From: Deltaproteobacteria bacterium
GTDB lineage: Bacteria; Desulfobacterota; Desulfobacteria; Desulfobacterales; SURF-15
DNA length: 8,309 bases
Assembly (NCBI GenBank): GCA_024644775.1
Contig: JAHEHB010000238.1
Span: forward strand, 1 to 8,309
Direction: 5' to 3'
Shown here: one piece after another, positions 1 to 6,007 of the stretch
Layout: each line of letters starts with the position of its first letter
How positions within the stretch are numbered: position 1 is the stretch's first letter
Made by a program: the position numbers and the translations under genes
Notes under the pieces: model-generated
Databases searched by the model: none
What the model was told of the DNA's origin: nothing
Seen by the model: the letters and a program-made list of their open reading frames with translations, nothing else

Positions 1-659
1 GTATCGGGATCTGTTTTACCAATACAGAGTCGAATATGCCGCCATGGGGGGCGAAGCAAGCCCGGCTTGGCAACAACCCATTTTGCATTGGTGCCCCGAG
101 AGCTTCCGGAGATCCGGTGGTTCTTGATATGGCCATGTCTCAGGCTGCCTGGGGTAAGATCGTCATGTACCATCGTGAAGGCCGAAAAGCGCCGTTCGGT
201 TGGGGGTTGGACAGTCAAGGGAACTCCACCGATGATCCTGAAGAGATCATCAAGAGCAAACATATCCTCCCGATGGGTCAACATAAGGGTGCGGGTCTCT
301 CCCTTATGATCGATATCATGACGGGTATTTTAGCTGGCGGAAAGTTCGGTGGGGTGCTAACCGAGGAGGGAAAAGGTCAACCCTGGGCAACGGCATACTC
401 ACAGGCATTTATGGCGATAGATATCGCCATGTTTACACCTCCTGATGAATTTCAAGCGCGGGTGGACGCGTTTGTAGCATACGTGAAAAGCGCGCAATGT
501 ATCGAGAATTTCTCTGAAGTCACCGTTCCTGGAGAGAGGGCAGGGAGAGAGCGTGTGCGTCGATTGGCAGATGGAATTCCCATCGATAGTGTTACGCTTG
601 GACAGCTTCAATCTTTAGCAGAGGAGCTTGCCATCCCGTTTATTGAGTGTGCCGGCTAA
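1..659 (+). CDS. Ldh_2 family malate/L-lactate-type dehydrogenase, C-terminal part (5' end outside window)
   Basis: NAD(P)-dependent oxidoreductase of the malate/L-lactate dehydrogenase (Ldh_2) family. These cytoplasmic enzymes interconvert 2-hydroxy acids and 2-keto acids, or related imines; known members include ureidoglycolate dehydrogenase, 2,3-diketogulonate reductase and sulfolactate dehydrogenase. The reading frame is open from base 3, so the ATG at 36 is an internal methionine: residues IGICFTNTESN before it match the family. About 218 residues are visible of a usual 330-360, so the N-terminal third with the catalytic His is missing. Visible family motifs are LGNNP (fragment residues 22-26), HKGAGL followed by a hydrophobic helix (94-99) and VPGE near the C-terminus (175-178). 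It is the only plus-strand gene and converges on the permease gene that ends at 717. Family is clear; substrate is not. A link to the neighbouring transporter is inference only. Confidence 0.93.
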   Translation, partial: IGICFTNTESNMPPWGAKQARLGNNPFCIGAPRASGDPVVLDMAMSQAAWGKIVMYHREGRKAPFGWGLDSQGNSTDDPEEIIKSKHILPMGQHKGAGLSLMIDIMTGILAGGKFGGVLTEEGKGQPWATAYSQAFMAIDIAMFTPPDEFQARVDAFVAYVKSAQCIENFSEVTVPGERAGRERVRRLADGIPIDSVTLGQLQSLAEELAIPFIECAG

Positions 660-675
660 ATCGCGCCCGCTTGAG

Positions 676-726
676 AAAGCGGTAAAGGAGACACCTATCT
701 TCAGATCGAGATGCCTTTACCGTTTT
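676..726. terminator. Inverted repeat between convergent genes, probable terminator
   Basis: A perfect 9-bp inverted repeat, CGGTAAAGG (680-688) and CCTTTACCG (714-722), closes a 25-nt loop that holds a further 4-bp stem (ATCT 697-700, AGAT 709-712). On the plus strand the outer stem can be lengthened by A-T pairs and one G-U pair to 676-726, so the short T run (723-726) is partly in the stem. It lies just after the dehydrogenase stop codon and its right arm covers the stop codon of the permease gene at 717. Position fits a shared terminator; the T run is short, so its efficiency is uncertain. Confidence 0.5.
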
Positions 727-1562
727 ACGGCACCCCCCATTAGGCCTGATATTAGATAGCGCTGGAAAAGGATAAAGATACCAGCAACCGGAGCCGAAAA
801 CATCATGGTCGATGCTGCCAATCCCCCCCAATCAACATAGGCTTCTTGAACAAAAGAGGCCAAAACAACCGGTGCTGTCGCCGTATTGATTCCTGAGAAT
901 ATCAGTGCATAGACAAATTCCTGCCAGGATGTGATGAATGCGAAAAATCCTATGGCGAGTATAGCGGGCTTCAGAAGTGGAAATATAACCCGAACAACAG
1001 CCCCTATTCTCGAACAACCGTCTATTCTGGCAGCTTCTTCAAGCTCCCAGGGGATATAGGTGAGATACCCGCGCATAAACCAGATACCGAAGGGGACGGT
1101 GAATACAAGATGGGCAATGATTATTCCAGTATACGTATCCAATAAACCGGCGTATTTAAAGATAACAAAAAATGGAACGAGCAGTGCCACCGCCGGCAGC
1201 AGGTAGGCTAACAGAACAGAAAGCGCCAAAAGTCGACGTCCCAGAAAGTTGAACCGCGCCAAACCATACCCCGATGGTAAAGCGGCGACAATTGTTAGAA
1301 TGGTTACCGCTGTTGCCACTATCGAACTGTTGTACAAATTTTCAAGAAAACCTCTTTCAACCAGAGAGTAAACATAGCTTTTAACGGTGAATGGGGTAGG
1401 GAGCAGCTTTGGAGGCAATGCATAGACGTCGCTCATCGTCTTAAATGAGGTGAAAAAGGGGATGATCAAGGGTGGGAGTGTAAAAGCCAGTACGACGGTT
1501 AGAAGGCCGTATATGACAATTAATCTTCGAATCTTCGCATATTTTGGTAGCCCGGATATCAT
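717..1562 (-). CDS. Carbohydrate ABC transporter permease, MalG type (CUT1), unit A
   Basis: Inner-membrane subunit of a CUT1-type ABC importer. It would pair with the MalF-type permease just upstream to form the channel through which substrate from the binding protein passes. The protein has 281 residues, normal for MalG-like permeases, and about six hydrophobic segments (roughly 13-40, 78-102, 110-137, 143-163, 198-222, 247-266). The cytoplasmic EAA loop that contacts the ATPase is well preserved (EEAARIDG at 175-182, then LLKP at 196-199). The start ATG overlaps the stop of the upstream gene by four bases (ATGA), and a GAGAGGAA Shine-Dalgarno site lies inside the end of that gene, so translational coupling is likely. 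It is the last gene of the operon. Substrate is unknown: CUT1 permeases carry sugars, sugar acids, polyols and glycerol-phosphate-type compounds. Confidence 0.94.
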   Translation of the reverse strand: MISGLPKYAKIRRLIVIYGLLTVVLAFTLPPLIIPFFTSFKTMSDVYALPPKLLPTPFTVKSYVYSLVERGFLENLYNSSIVATAVTILTIVAALPSGYGLARFNFLGRRLLALSVLLAYLLPAVALLVPFFVIFKYAGLLDTYTGIIIAHLVFTVPFGIWFMRGYLTYIPWELEEAARIDGCSRIGAVVRVIFPLLKPAILAIGFFAFITSWQEFVYALIFSGINTATAPVVLASFVQEAYVDWGGLAASTMMFSAPVAGIFILFQRYLISGLMGGAVKR

Positions 1563-2440
1563 TGCAATTCCTCTCTCATGGTGTATACATACGCGATGCT
1601 AAAGGCGAGTCCTATTCCAAAAAGAATAATACTGGCTGCTGCAGCCAGTCCAAAATCAAATCCGATAAAAGATAGTCGATAGATGAACAAGGTAATGATT
1701 TCCGTGGCATCTCCGGGACCGCCGCCAGTCAGAAGGTAGACAATGCTGAAGGCATTAATGGACCAGATAATGAAAATCAGCAGACTGATAAATAAAACAG
1801 GTCTCAGCATCGGAAGCGTTACATACATCAGCTGTTGGAAGTATCCGGCGCCATCGACTTCGGCAGCATCATAAAGCTCTTTAGGTATACCTTGCAGACC
1901 AGACAGCAGCATAAGCATGATGAAGGGAAAATGTTTCCAAGCATTGACCAGAATCGCAAAAATCATAGCGGTGTCACTAGAGCCAAGAACGCCTGCGTCG
2001 CCACTTATTATTCCGATATTGGTGAGCCATGTATTGAAATGGCCAAACGGGTGGGTCAAAAGAAATCTCCACATGATCGCCGCTGCCACATAAGGAAAGA
2101 TCCAGGGAAGGAGAATGATTACACGGAAGAAATTGCGGCCTTTGAAATCTTCATTGAACACCAATGCCGTAATCAACCCCAGGATCGCCGTCAGCACAAG
2201 GCTGCCTGCCGTCCAAGTCAACGTGTTGAAAAGACTGTTAAGAAACTGATCAGATGATATTACCGCTAGAAAATTATCGATGCCGTTATAGGGCATGGGC
2301 GGCCTCAAAAATGAGGCCTTGCGAATACTGAGATTGAGCAGGTAGATCATGGGATAAATCATGATCGACAGGAGAAAGAGAACGGCCGGAAAGATATAGA
2401 GAATAGGCTCCAAAGATCTTCGGTTGATCAGCGTTTTCAT
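1559..2440 (-). CDS. Carbohydrate ABC transporter permease, MalF type (CUT1), unit A
   Basis: The other inner-membrane channel subunit of transport unit A. It has 293 residues with about six hydrophobic segments (roughly 12-38, 68-95, 105-126, 157-181, 212-237, 263-287) and lacks the long periplasmic insertion of enteric MalF, as is usual for short CUT1 permeases. The EAA loop reads KELYDAAEVDGAG (187-199) followed by LP at 209-210, and the family motif TGGGPGDAT is at 238-246. The chosen ATG has an AAGGAA site (2451-2456) 10 bases upstream, slightly long but acceptable. It follows the binding-protein gene after a 109-base gap that contains an inverted repeat, and overlaps the next permease gene by four bases. 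It is co-directional with the genes on both sides and most likely in one operon with them. Confidence 0.94.
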   Translation of the reverse strand: MKTLINRRSLEPILYIFPAVLFLLSIMIYPMIYLLNLSIRKASFLRPPMPYNGIDNFLAVISSDQFLNSLFNTLTWTAGSLVLTAILGLITALVFNEDFKGRNFFRVIILLPWIFPYVAAAIMWRFLLTHPFGHFNTWLTNIGIISGDAGVLGSSDTAMIFAILVNAWKHFPFIMLMLLSGLQGIPKELYDAAEVDGAGYFQQLMYVTLPMLRPVLFISLLIFIIWSINAFSIVYLLTGGGPGDATEIITLFIYRLSFIGFDFGLAAAASIILFGIGLAFSIAYVYTMREELQ

Positions 2441-2489
2441 CCGTTGAATGTTCCTTAAGATTTTCCGATCAAAGAAGATTAGCGTTCAA

Positions 2490-2544
2490 CCTATCCCTCC
2501 CACTTCACGGGGAGGATCAGTTTTGTGGAGCGGGAGAGGATAGG
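2490..2544 (-). other. Inverted repeat between binding-protein and permease genes, possible mRNA-stabilising hairpin
   Basis: The arms 2490-2501 and 2532-2544 can form a 12-bp stem with one bulged base (2537); the outer seven pairs, CCTATCC with GGATAGG, are perfect. The transcribed minus strand has no T run after the stem, so it does not look like a factor-independent terminator. Known CUT1 operons often have such hairpins after the binding-protein gene, which keep that part of the message more abundant. That role here is inference. Confidence 0.45.
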
Positions 2545-2549
2545 GATGA

Positions 2550-3896
2550 TTAGACAGACTTTATGATCTCATTGACTCTTTTGTGCGCTTCGAGGGCGGC
2601 ATCCTCCGGCGATATTTTGCCTTCCCACGCCTTGGCGAAAACCCTCCCAATCTCCTCGTAGATCTTGGGTCCCAAAGCATGCTTTTCAAGGATCCCGGCC
2701 TTGGCCGTATCCGCCCCGGAACCGGCGGCATACTTCAGCAAGGGATCCTTTTTGAATACATCGTATTTCTCGTGTGCCAGTCCGGCTTTTCTTCCGGGAG
2801 CCCCCACCGTCAACACCGCCTGTCTCATGGGATCTTGAAGATACATAAGGAACGGCCATACGTCTTCCACATTGGCGGTTGTCGGAATGGCATGGCTCCA
2901 TCCGTTCGCTTGTGAAAAACGGCCGGCCGGGCCCTTAGGATATGGAGCAGCGGCAAGTTTCATTCCCGGGGTCACTTTCCAGATGATTTTGAAATTGGCT
3001 TGATGCCCCAAAAGAATGGCTGTGGCCCGCTTTGCCAGCACCGGAGAAATATCCGACCACGCATAAGAGAAAGCAGGGGGATTGGCGATTTTGTATTTGG
3101 TTTTTAATTCCGCTCCATACTTAAAGGCTTCAATGACTGGCTTTTCATCCATTCTGCTTCTTTTCACTGCTTCGTCGGTAAAATCGCCACCCAATGACCA
3201 GATAAGCGGAATCATGAACCAATTCATGATGTTGGCCGCGGGTTTGCCGGTCAAACAAACACCGTACTGCGTTACCTTGCCGGAACTATCAGAGACTGTC
3301 AGTTTTTTACCATATTCCACAATATCTTCCCACGTTTCAGGCCCCTTTGCCGGGTCCAGGCCGGCTTCCTTGAATGCATCGATACTCCAGATCAACATGT
3401 TTCCATCGACCCGCCAGGGTGTGCCGTAGAGTTTATCGTTATAAGTACAATAGCTGACACCGGCTGGAAAATAATCCTCTCTATCTGTTTTGGGGATATC
3501 CCGTTCCCATTGTTTATCGAGCGGATGCAGGAATCCTAATTCACCGAACGCGCCGATCCATTGTAAAGCACAGCTCAAAAGGTCGGCGGATTTCCCGGCC
3601 ATCAGCGATGTGTTGACCTTCTCGTACATGCCGGTCCAAGGCAGACCTTCAACTTTTATGTCATACTCTGGATGCATCTTCATGAATTCGTCCGCATATT
3701 GTTTCGCTTCCTTTTCATTGTAGTCTCTCGACCAGTAGTTTAACCGGATTTTACGCTTGGCAATGGCAGGGGCAATGCCTCCCAAAAACATACTAGTCCC
3801 TGCGGCTACACTCGCTGTGGTTTTAATAAATTCACGTCGAGTAACCTTAGGTTTTTTTCCTCCTGGATTTAATTTATTTTTCGCAGGATTTTCCAT
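2550..3896 (-). CDS. Extracellular solute-binding protein, family 1, with Tat signal peptide
   Basis: Binding protein that captures the substrate outside the inner membrane and delivers it to the MalF/MalG-type permeases encoded directly downstream. It has 448 residues, typical for family 1 carbohydrate-binding proteins. The N-terminus carries a twin-arginine signal: TRREFIK at 19-25, a hydrophobic stretch at about 27-42, and a likely cleavage site after APAIA (residue 46). There is no lipobox cysteine, so it is predicted to be soluble in the periplasm. The mature part begins with a strand resembling other members (IRLNYWSRDYN, 50-60) and has the family pattern of an aromatic-rich core and a C-terminal helical region. 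The start is supported by a near-perfect AAGGAGGT site. It follows the UROD-like gene after 55 bases. Export in folded form through Tat is seen directly only as the motif; substrate is unknown. Confidence 0.94.
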   Translation of the reverse strand: MENPAKNKLNPGGKKPKVTRREFIKTTASVAAGTSMFLGGIAPAIAKRKIRLNYWSRDYNEKEAKQYADEFMKMHPEYDIKVEGLPWTGMYEKVNTSLMAGKSADLLSCALQWIGAFGELGFLHPLDKQWERDIPKTDREDYFPAGVSYCTYNDKLYGTPWRVDGNMLIWSIDAFKEAGLDPAKGPETWEDIVEYGKKLTVSDSSGKVTQYGVCLTGKPAANIMNWFMIPLIWSLGGDFTDEAVKRSRMDEKPVIEAFKYGAELKTKYKIANPPAFSYAWSDISPVLAKRATAILLGHQANFKIIWKVTPGMKLAAAPYPKGPAGRFSQANGWSHAIPTTANVEDVWPFLMYLQDPMRQAVLTVGAPGRKAGLAHEKYDVFKKDPLLKYAAGSGADTAKAGILEKHALGPKIYEEIGRVFAKAWEGKISPEDAALEAHKRVNEIIKSV

Positions 3897-3900
3897 ATCT

Positions 3901-3908
3901 ACCTCCTT
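3901..3908 (-). promoter_or_regulatory. Strong ribosome binding site of the solute-binding protein gene
   Basis: The minus strand reads AAGGAGGT four bases before the ATG at 3896. It is the best Shine-Dalgarno match in the window, in keeping with the high level of binding protein usually needed relative to the permeases. It also fixes the start codon. Confidence 0.8.
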
Positions 3909-3951
3909 TGCTGTTTCGTGCTCGTGGTGAATGAAAAAAAGCTAAGATGTA

Positions 3952-4986
3952 TCAGTCTAATTGTATCGGATACGCCCCGTATTTGCGGACGGCATCGGCC
4001 ATTGCAATAACATTTTCGGGTATTAAATAAGAAGCGAGGCTATTTCCGCTGGTGATAATATAACCGCCGCCGGGTCCTACGGTCCGGATAAGTTCCTTTA
4101 CTTCAGCATCCACTCTTTCCGGGGGTCCCATTCCCAGCAAGTTTAAATCAACATTTCCCAAAACGCATATCTGATCACCGAAAGCTTTCTTGGTGTCTAT
4201 TGGGTCCATGGCGCCTTTTTCATTCGGGTGAACCCCGGCAACGCCCAGTTCGATGAGCATCGGAACCGCCTCCATGATGTTTCCGTCGCTGTGAAGAATC
4301 CATGGAATGGTTACTTTCTCTAAAACCCGTTTGTAACGGTCATACATAAGATCTTTAAATATCTGTGGCGAAAAGAACATCCCGGTTTTGAATGCAAAAT
4401 CGTCTGTGGTGACAAACAGGTCAAAACCAAGCTGGCAAATACGTTCCGCAAAGACCGTCGTCCAGTCAAAATAGATATCGAGCAATTTTTCCACCAGGGG
4501 ACGATTGTCGTAAAGCATAATTCCGAAATCGTCCAGACCCACACTCAGCATGGTCTGAAACATACCGATGCGTGTTCCCAGGTGGCAGGCATACTCACCT
4601 TTTTGTTTGGCAAATGCTTCCGCTTCTCTGTAAAATTCATCATTGGTTGGATCTGGCAATTGAATTTTTTCCAGGTCGGCCTCCGTTTTTATTTGCCCGC
4701 CATGCATAAAAGTCCGACCATCGGTGCCGATGCCGACGTTCGCATAATCCGGGGCTCTAAGAACAAAACCGATATTATCGTGCCCCAGGAATTCGGCGAC
4801 GGCCTTTGCTTCTTCAGCTGTATACGGATTCGTTTTGACAGAGCCGCCTGTTCCGCCGGTACCCATTTTCCGTCCCAGCAGTTTTCCCGCCAAGGGAGGA
4901 TCAACGAACAGTTCACAGTGGGGAACACGATCCGGTTCTTCTCTTCTCAACGCTGCCAACACCCTTTCACGAGAATTCATTTTCAT
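3952..4986 (-). CDS. Uroporphyrinogen decarboxylase superfamily protein (UROD/MtaA-like), probably not a heme enzyme
   Basis: Predicted cytoplasmic TIM-barrel protein of the UROD superfamily, which contains heme-pathway decarboxylases and cobamide-dependent methyltransferases such as MtaA. I chose the ATG at 4986 (344 residues): a GGAG site lies eight bases upstream, while the TTG at 4992 is only two bases from it. The start SRERVLAALRREEPDRVP (residues 4-21) is the classical UROD-family opening. Later landmarks are TTDDFAF (193-199), HSDGNI (232-237), GNVD (277-280) and SGNSL (313-317), then the PEN helix near 323. In MtaA-type enzymes zinc is held by a His-x-Cys motif and a later Cys; here the matching places seem to be His-Ser-Asp and Asn/Ser, with no Cys, so the chemistry may differ. 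It heads the operon with the binding protein and two permeases, which argues for a role in using the imported substrate, not heme synthesis. The exact reaction is unknown. Confidence 0.9.
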   Translation of the reverse strand: MKMNSRERVLAALRREEPDRVPHCELFVDPPLAGKLLGRKMGTGGTGGSVKTNPYTAEEAKAVAEFLGHDNIGFVLRAPDYANVGIGTDGRTFMHGGQIKTEADLEKIQLPDPTNDEFYREAEAFAKQKGEYACHLGTRIGMFQTMLSVGLDDFGIMLYDNRPLVEKLLDIYFDWTTVFAERICQLGFDLFVTTDDFAFKTGMFFSPQIFKDLMYDRYKRVLEKVTIPWILHSDGNIMEAVPMLIELGVAGVHPNEKGAMDPIDTKKAFGDQICVLGNVDLNLLGMGPPERVDAEVKELIRTVGPGGGYIITSGNSLASYLIPENVIAMADAVRKYGAYPIQLD

Positions 4987-4993
4987 AGTCAAA

Positions 4994-4999
4994 TCTCCT
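4994..4999 (-). promoter_or_regulatory. Ribosome binding site that decides the UROD-like start
   Basis: The minus strand reads AGGAGA here. Spacing from GGAG is eight bases to the ATG at 4986, two to the TTG at 4992 and fourteen to the ATG at 4980. The middle ATG is therefore the likely start. Confidence 0.6.
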
Positions 5000-5028
5000 G
5001 TTTTTTAAATACGCTGAACTATGCAACT

Positions 5029-5060
5029 ATTTTAAAGAAAATAAATCGGATTCTCTTCAA
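5029..5060 (-). promoter_or_regulatory. Weak sigma-70-like promoter candidate for unit A
   Basis: On the minus strand TTGAAG (5060-5055) and TTTAAA (5036-5031) are spaced by 18 bases; each matches four of six consensus positions. It would give a short leader of about 35 bases that keeps the ribosome binding site at 4994-4999. A second possible -10 box, TATATA (5093-5088), has no good -35 partner. The 200 bases between the UROD-like and stress-protein genes hold no other recognisable gene. The call is by eye only. Confidence 0.25.
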
Positions 5061-5070
5061 AGCCGACGTT

Positions 5071-5083
5071 GCTCAACTTGAGC
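5071..5083. promoter_or_regulatory. Perfect palindrome GCTCAA-C-TTGAGC, candidate operator of unit A
   Basis: Two perfect 6-bp half sites around one central base lie about 85 bases upstream of the UROD-like start. The site is 10 bases upstream of the candidate -35 at 5060-5055, where an activator could bind, and directly downstream of the alternative TATATA box (5093-5088), where a repressor could sit. No regulator gene is in the window. The palindrome is seen directly; the regulatory role is inference. Confidence 0.4.
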
Positions 5084-5193
5084 TTTCTATATAACAGAGA
5101 AAGTTTAAATTATTCCTTATCGTCCCATCACATCATTACCCCTTTCTTCTAGTTTTATTCAAGCCTTTGACCTTTTAACCTTTCGCCTTATTT

Positions 5194-5658
5194 CTAAACC
5201 TTAGGTATACATGCCTCAGGTCGAACAATCAGCACCGGAATACAGGACCAACGAACCACGCGATCCGCCACACTGCCCATCAGCCATCGGCTCACGCCTG
5301 AGCGACCGTGTGTTGCCATGACGATCATATCTGCATGCTCCTGGGTTGCATATTCCACGATACGCTCATCGGCCCTGCCTTCCACTAAGTTTGTCGATAA
5401 CGTGACCCCCAAGGATTGATATCGATCCGTTATTTGTTTGAGGTAATCTTGCGCATCTTGTGTGCGGCGCGACTTTAGTTTTTGCTCTTCTTCCTCGGTA
5501 ATAACGTAATCGACCCCAAATGATCTCATGGGGGATTCTATAACACGGAGAAAAATGACTTCTTGAACACTACCGCCCTGAACGAGGGCTTCCACATGGG
5601 GAATCACTTGTTCAGCGAGTTCAGATCCATCCAATGGAACTAATATTTTTTTATACAT
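5194..5658 (-). CDS. Universal stress protein, UspA family
   Basis: Small cytoplasmic single-domain stress protein of 154 residues, the usual length. It opens with YKKILVPLDGSELAE (2-16), where Asp10 belongs to the nucleotide-binding start of the fold. The C-terminal part carries the ATP-binding loop of ATP-type members in the form A-x2-G-x9-G-S (Ala115, Gly118, Gly128, Ser129), followed by a strand ending IPVLIVRP (140-147). The first Gly of the loop is Ala here, which is common in this family. A stretch of charged residues (55-75) forms a probable helix. The start is backed by AAAGGAAG (5663-5670) four bases upstream. It lies between the two transport units in the same direction, 207 bases before the UROD-like start and 347 bases after the ATPase gene. 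Such proteins aid survival under starvation or stress; a specific tie to the transporters is unproven. Confidence 0.95.
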   Translation of the reverse strand: MYKKILVPLDGSELAEQVIPHVEALVQGGSVQEVIFLRVIESPMRSFGVDYVITEEEEQKLKSRRTQDAQDYLKQITDRYQSLGVTLSTNLVEGRADERIVEYATQEHADMIVMATHGRSGVSRWLMGSVADRVVRWSCIPVLIVRPEACIPKV

Positions 5659-6005
5659 TGCGCTTCCTTTCTACTGATTTTTTCAATTTGCCAGCTTTGG
5701 AACTTCCCGGGCGGTTTCATTGGCGAAAGTGTTGTTAAGAGGGTATACATTTCTACGCTGCTTCCAAGACAACGTTTGGAAGAAGTGACCCCTTCGGGGT
5801 AGCCGTTTTCTTTCAATGAGCGATACGCGAAATTTGACACTTGCCTGTCCCGTTGAAAACGGGGAAACTTGGGAAAGGTATTCTTTCAATTTCAAATAGA
5901 TCCAATCCGTTCTTATCCAGTTTCAAGTTTCCAGTTTCTGTTACAAAAAAACAGAAGCTCATTTAATAATCGACAAAGTTTTGTCGGTTTTAAGGCACTA
6001 AGTGC
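5659..6005. other. Gene-free 347-bp stretch rich in inverted repeats, possible structured RNA leader
   Basis: I see no convincing protein gene here. The two minus-strand open frames (66 and 70 codons) overlap each other, and the sequence between them is better explained by stem-forming arms. Stems seen: 5761-5767 with 5776-5782 (7 bp), 5788-5792 with 5796-5800 (5 bp), 5849-5854 with 5858-5863 (6 bp) and, as an alternative to it, 5803-5810 with 5855-5862 (8 bp), then 5863-5871 with 5924-5932 (9 bp). Further stems near the ATPase gene are listed separately. The part next to the stress-protein gene (5671-5755) has no obvious structure. The layout would fit a 5' leader of the stress-protein gene, but I recognise no known riboswitch class. 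Confidence 0.4.
5918..5938 (-). repeat. Three tandem heptamers, GAAACT(G/T)
   Basis: On the minus strand the units read GAAACTG, GAAACTT, GAAACTG without spacers. The array lies inside the inverted-repeat region: its middle part forms the right arm of the stem with 5863-5871. It is too short to be a CRISPR array and resembles a small simple-sequence repeat. Confidence 0.6.
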
Positions 6006-6007
6006 CT
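5933..6007 (-). terminator. Three consecutive hairpins at the end of the ATPase gene, probable transcription end of unit B
   Basis: Reading along the minus strand there is first a 7-bp palindromic stem with one central base (5993-5999 with 6001-6007) that overlaps the ATPase stop codon, then a 6-bp stem with a 4-base loop (5971-5976 with 5981-5986), then a stem of 7 perfect pairs, extendable to 10 with one mismatch-like wobble on the plus strand (5933-5942 with 5950-5959), whose loop contains the T run. The tracts after the stems (TTAAAA, ATTATTAAAT) are A/T-rich but not clean T runs. Position strongly suggests an end of transcription or an mRNA 3' protection element. Confidence 0.45.

Noticed and set aside
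1835..2257. 140-codon open frame on the plus strand inside the unit A MalF gene
   Set aside because: It lies antisense to a well-supported permease, the translation is rich in charged residues with no family pattern, and no ribosome binding site stands out.
3934..3940. Run of seven A (T on the transcribed strand) between UROD-like and binding-protein genes, as a terminator
   Set aside because: No stable stem precedes it on the minus strand, and the 55-base spacing with a strong ribosome binding site argues for read-through in one operon.
4582..5094. 170-codon plus-strand open frame across the UROD-like start and its leader
   Set aside because: Antisense to a clear UROD-superfamily gene and Phe/Ile-rich without recognisable domain.
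5834..5839. TTGACA on the plus strand as a promoter -35 box
   Set aside because: No -10-like sequence follows at 16-18 bases, and the next plus-strand sequence is antisense to the ATPase gene.
5640..5895. Two short minus-strand open frames upstream of the stress-protein gene
   Set aside because: They overlap in different frames, one runs into the stress-protein gene, and neither gives a recognisable protein; inverted repeats explain the region better.
5918..5938. CRISPR-type repeat array
   Set aside because: Units are only seven bases long with no spacers.
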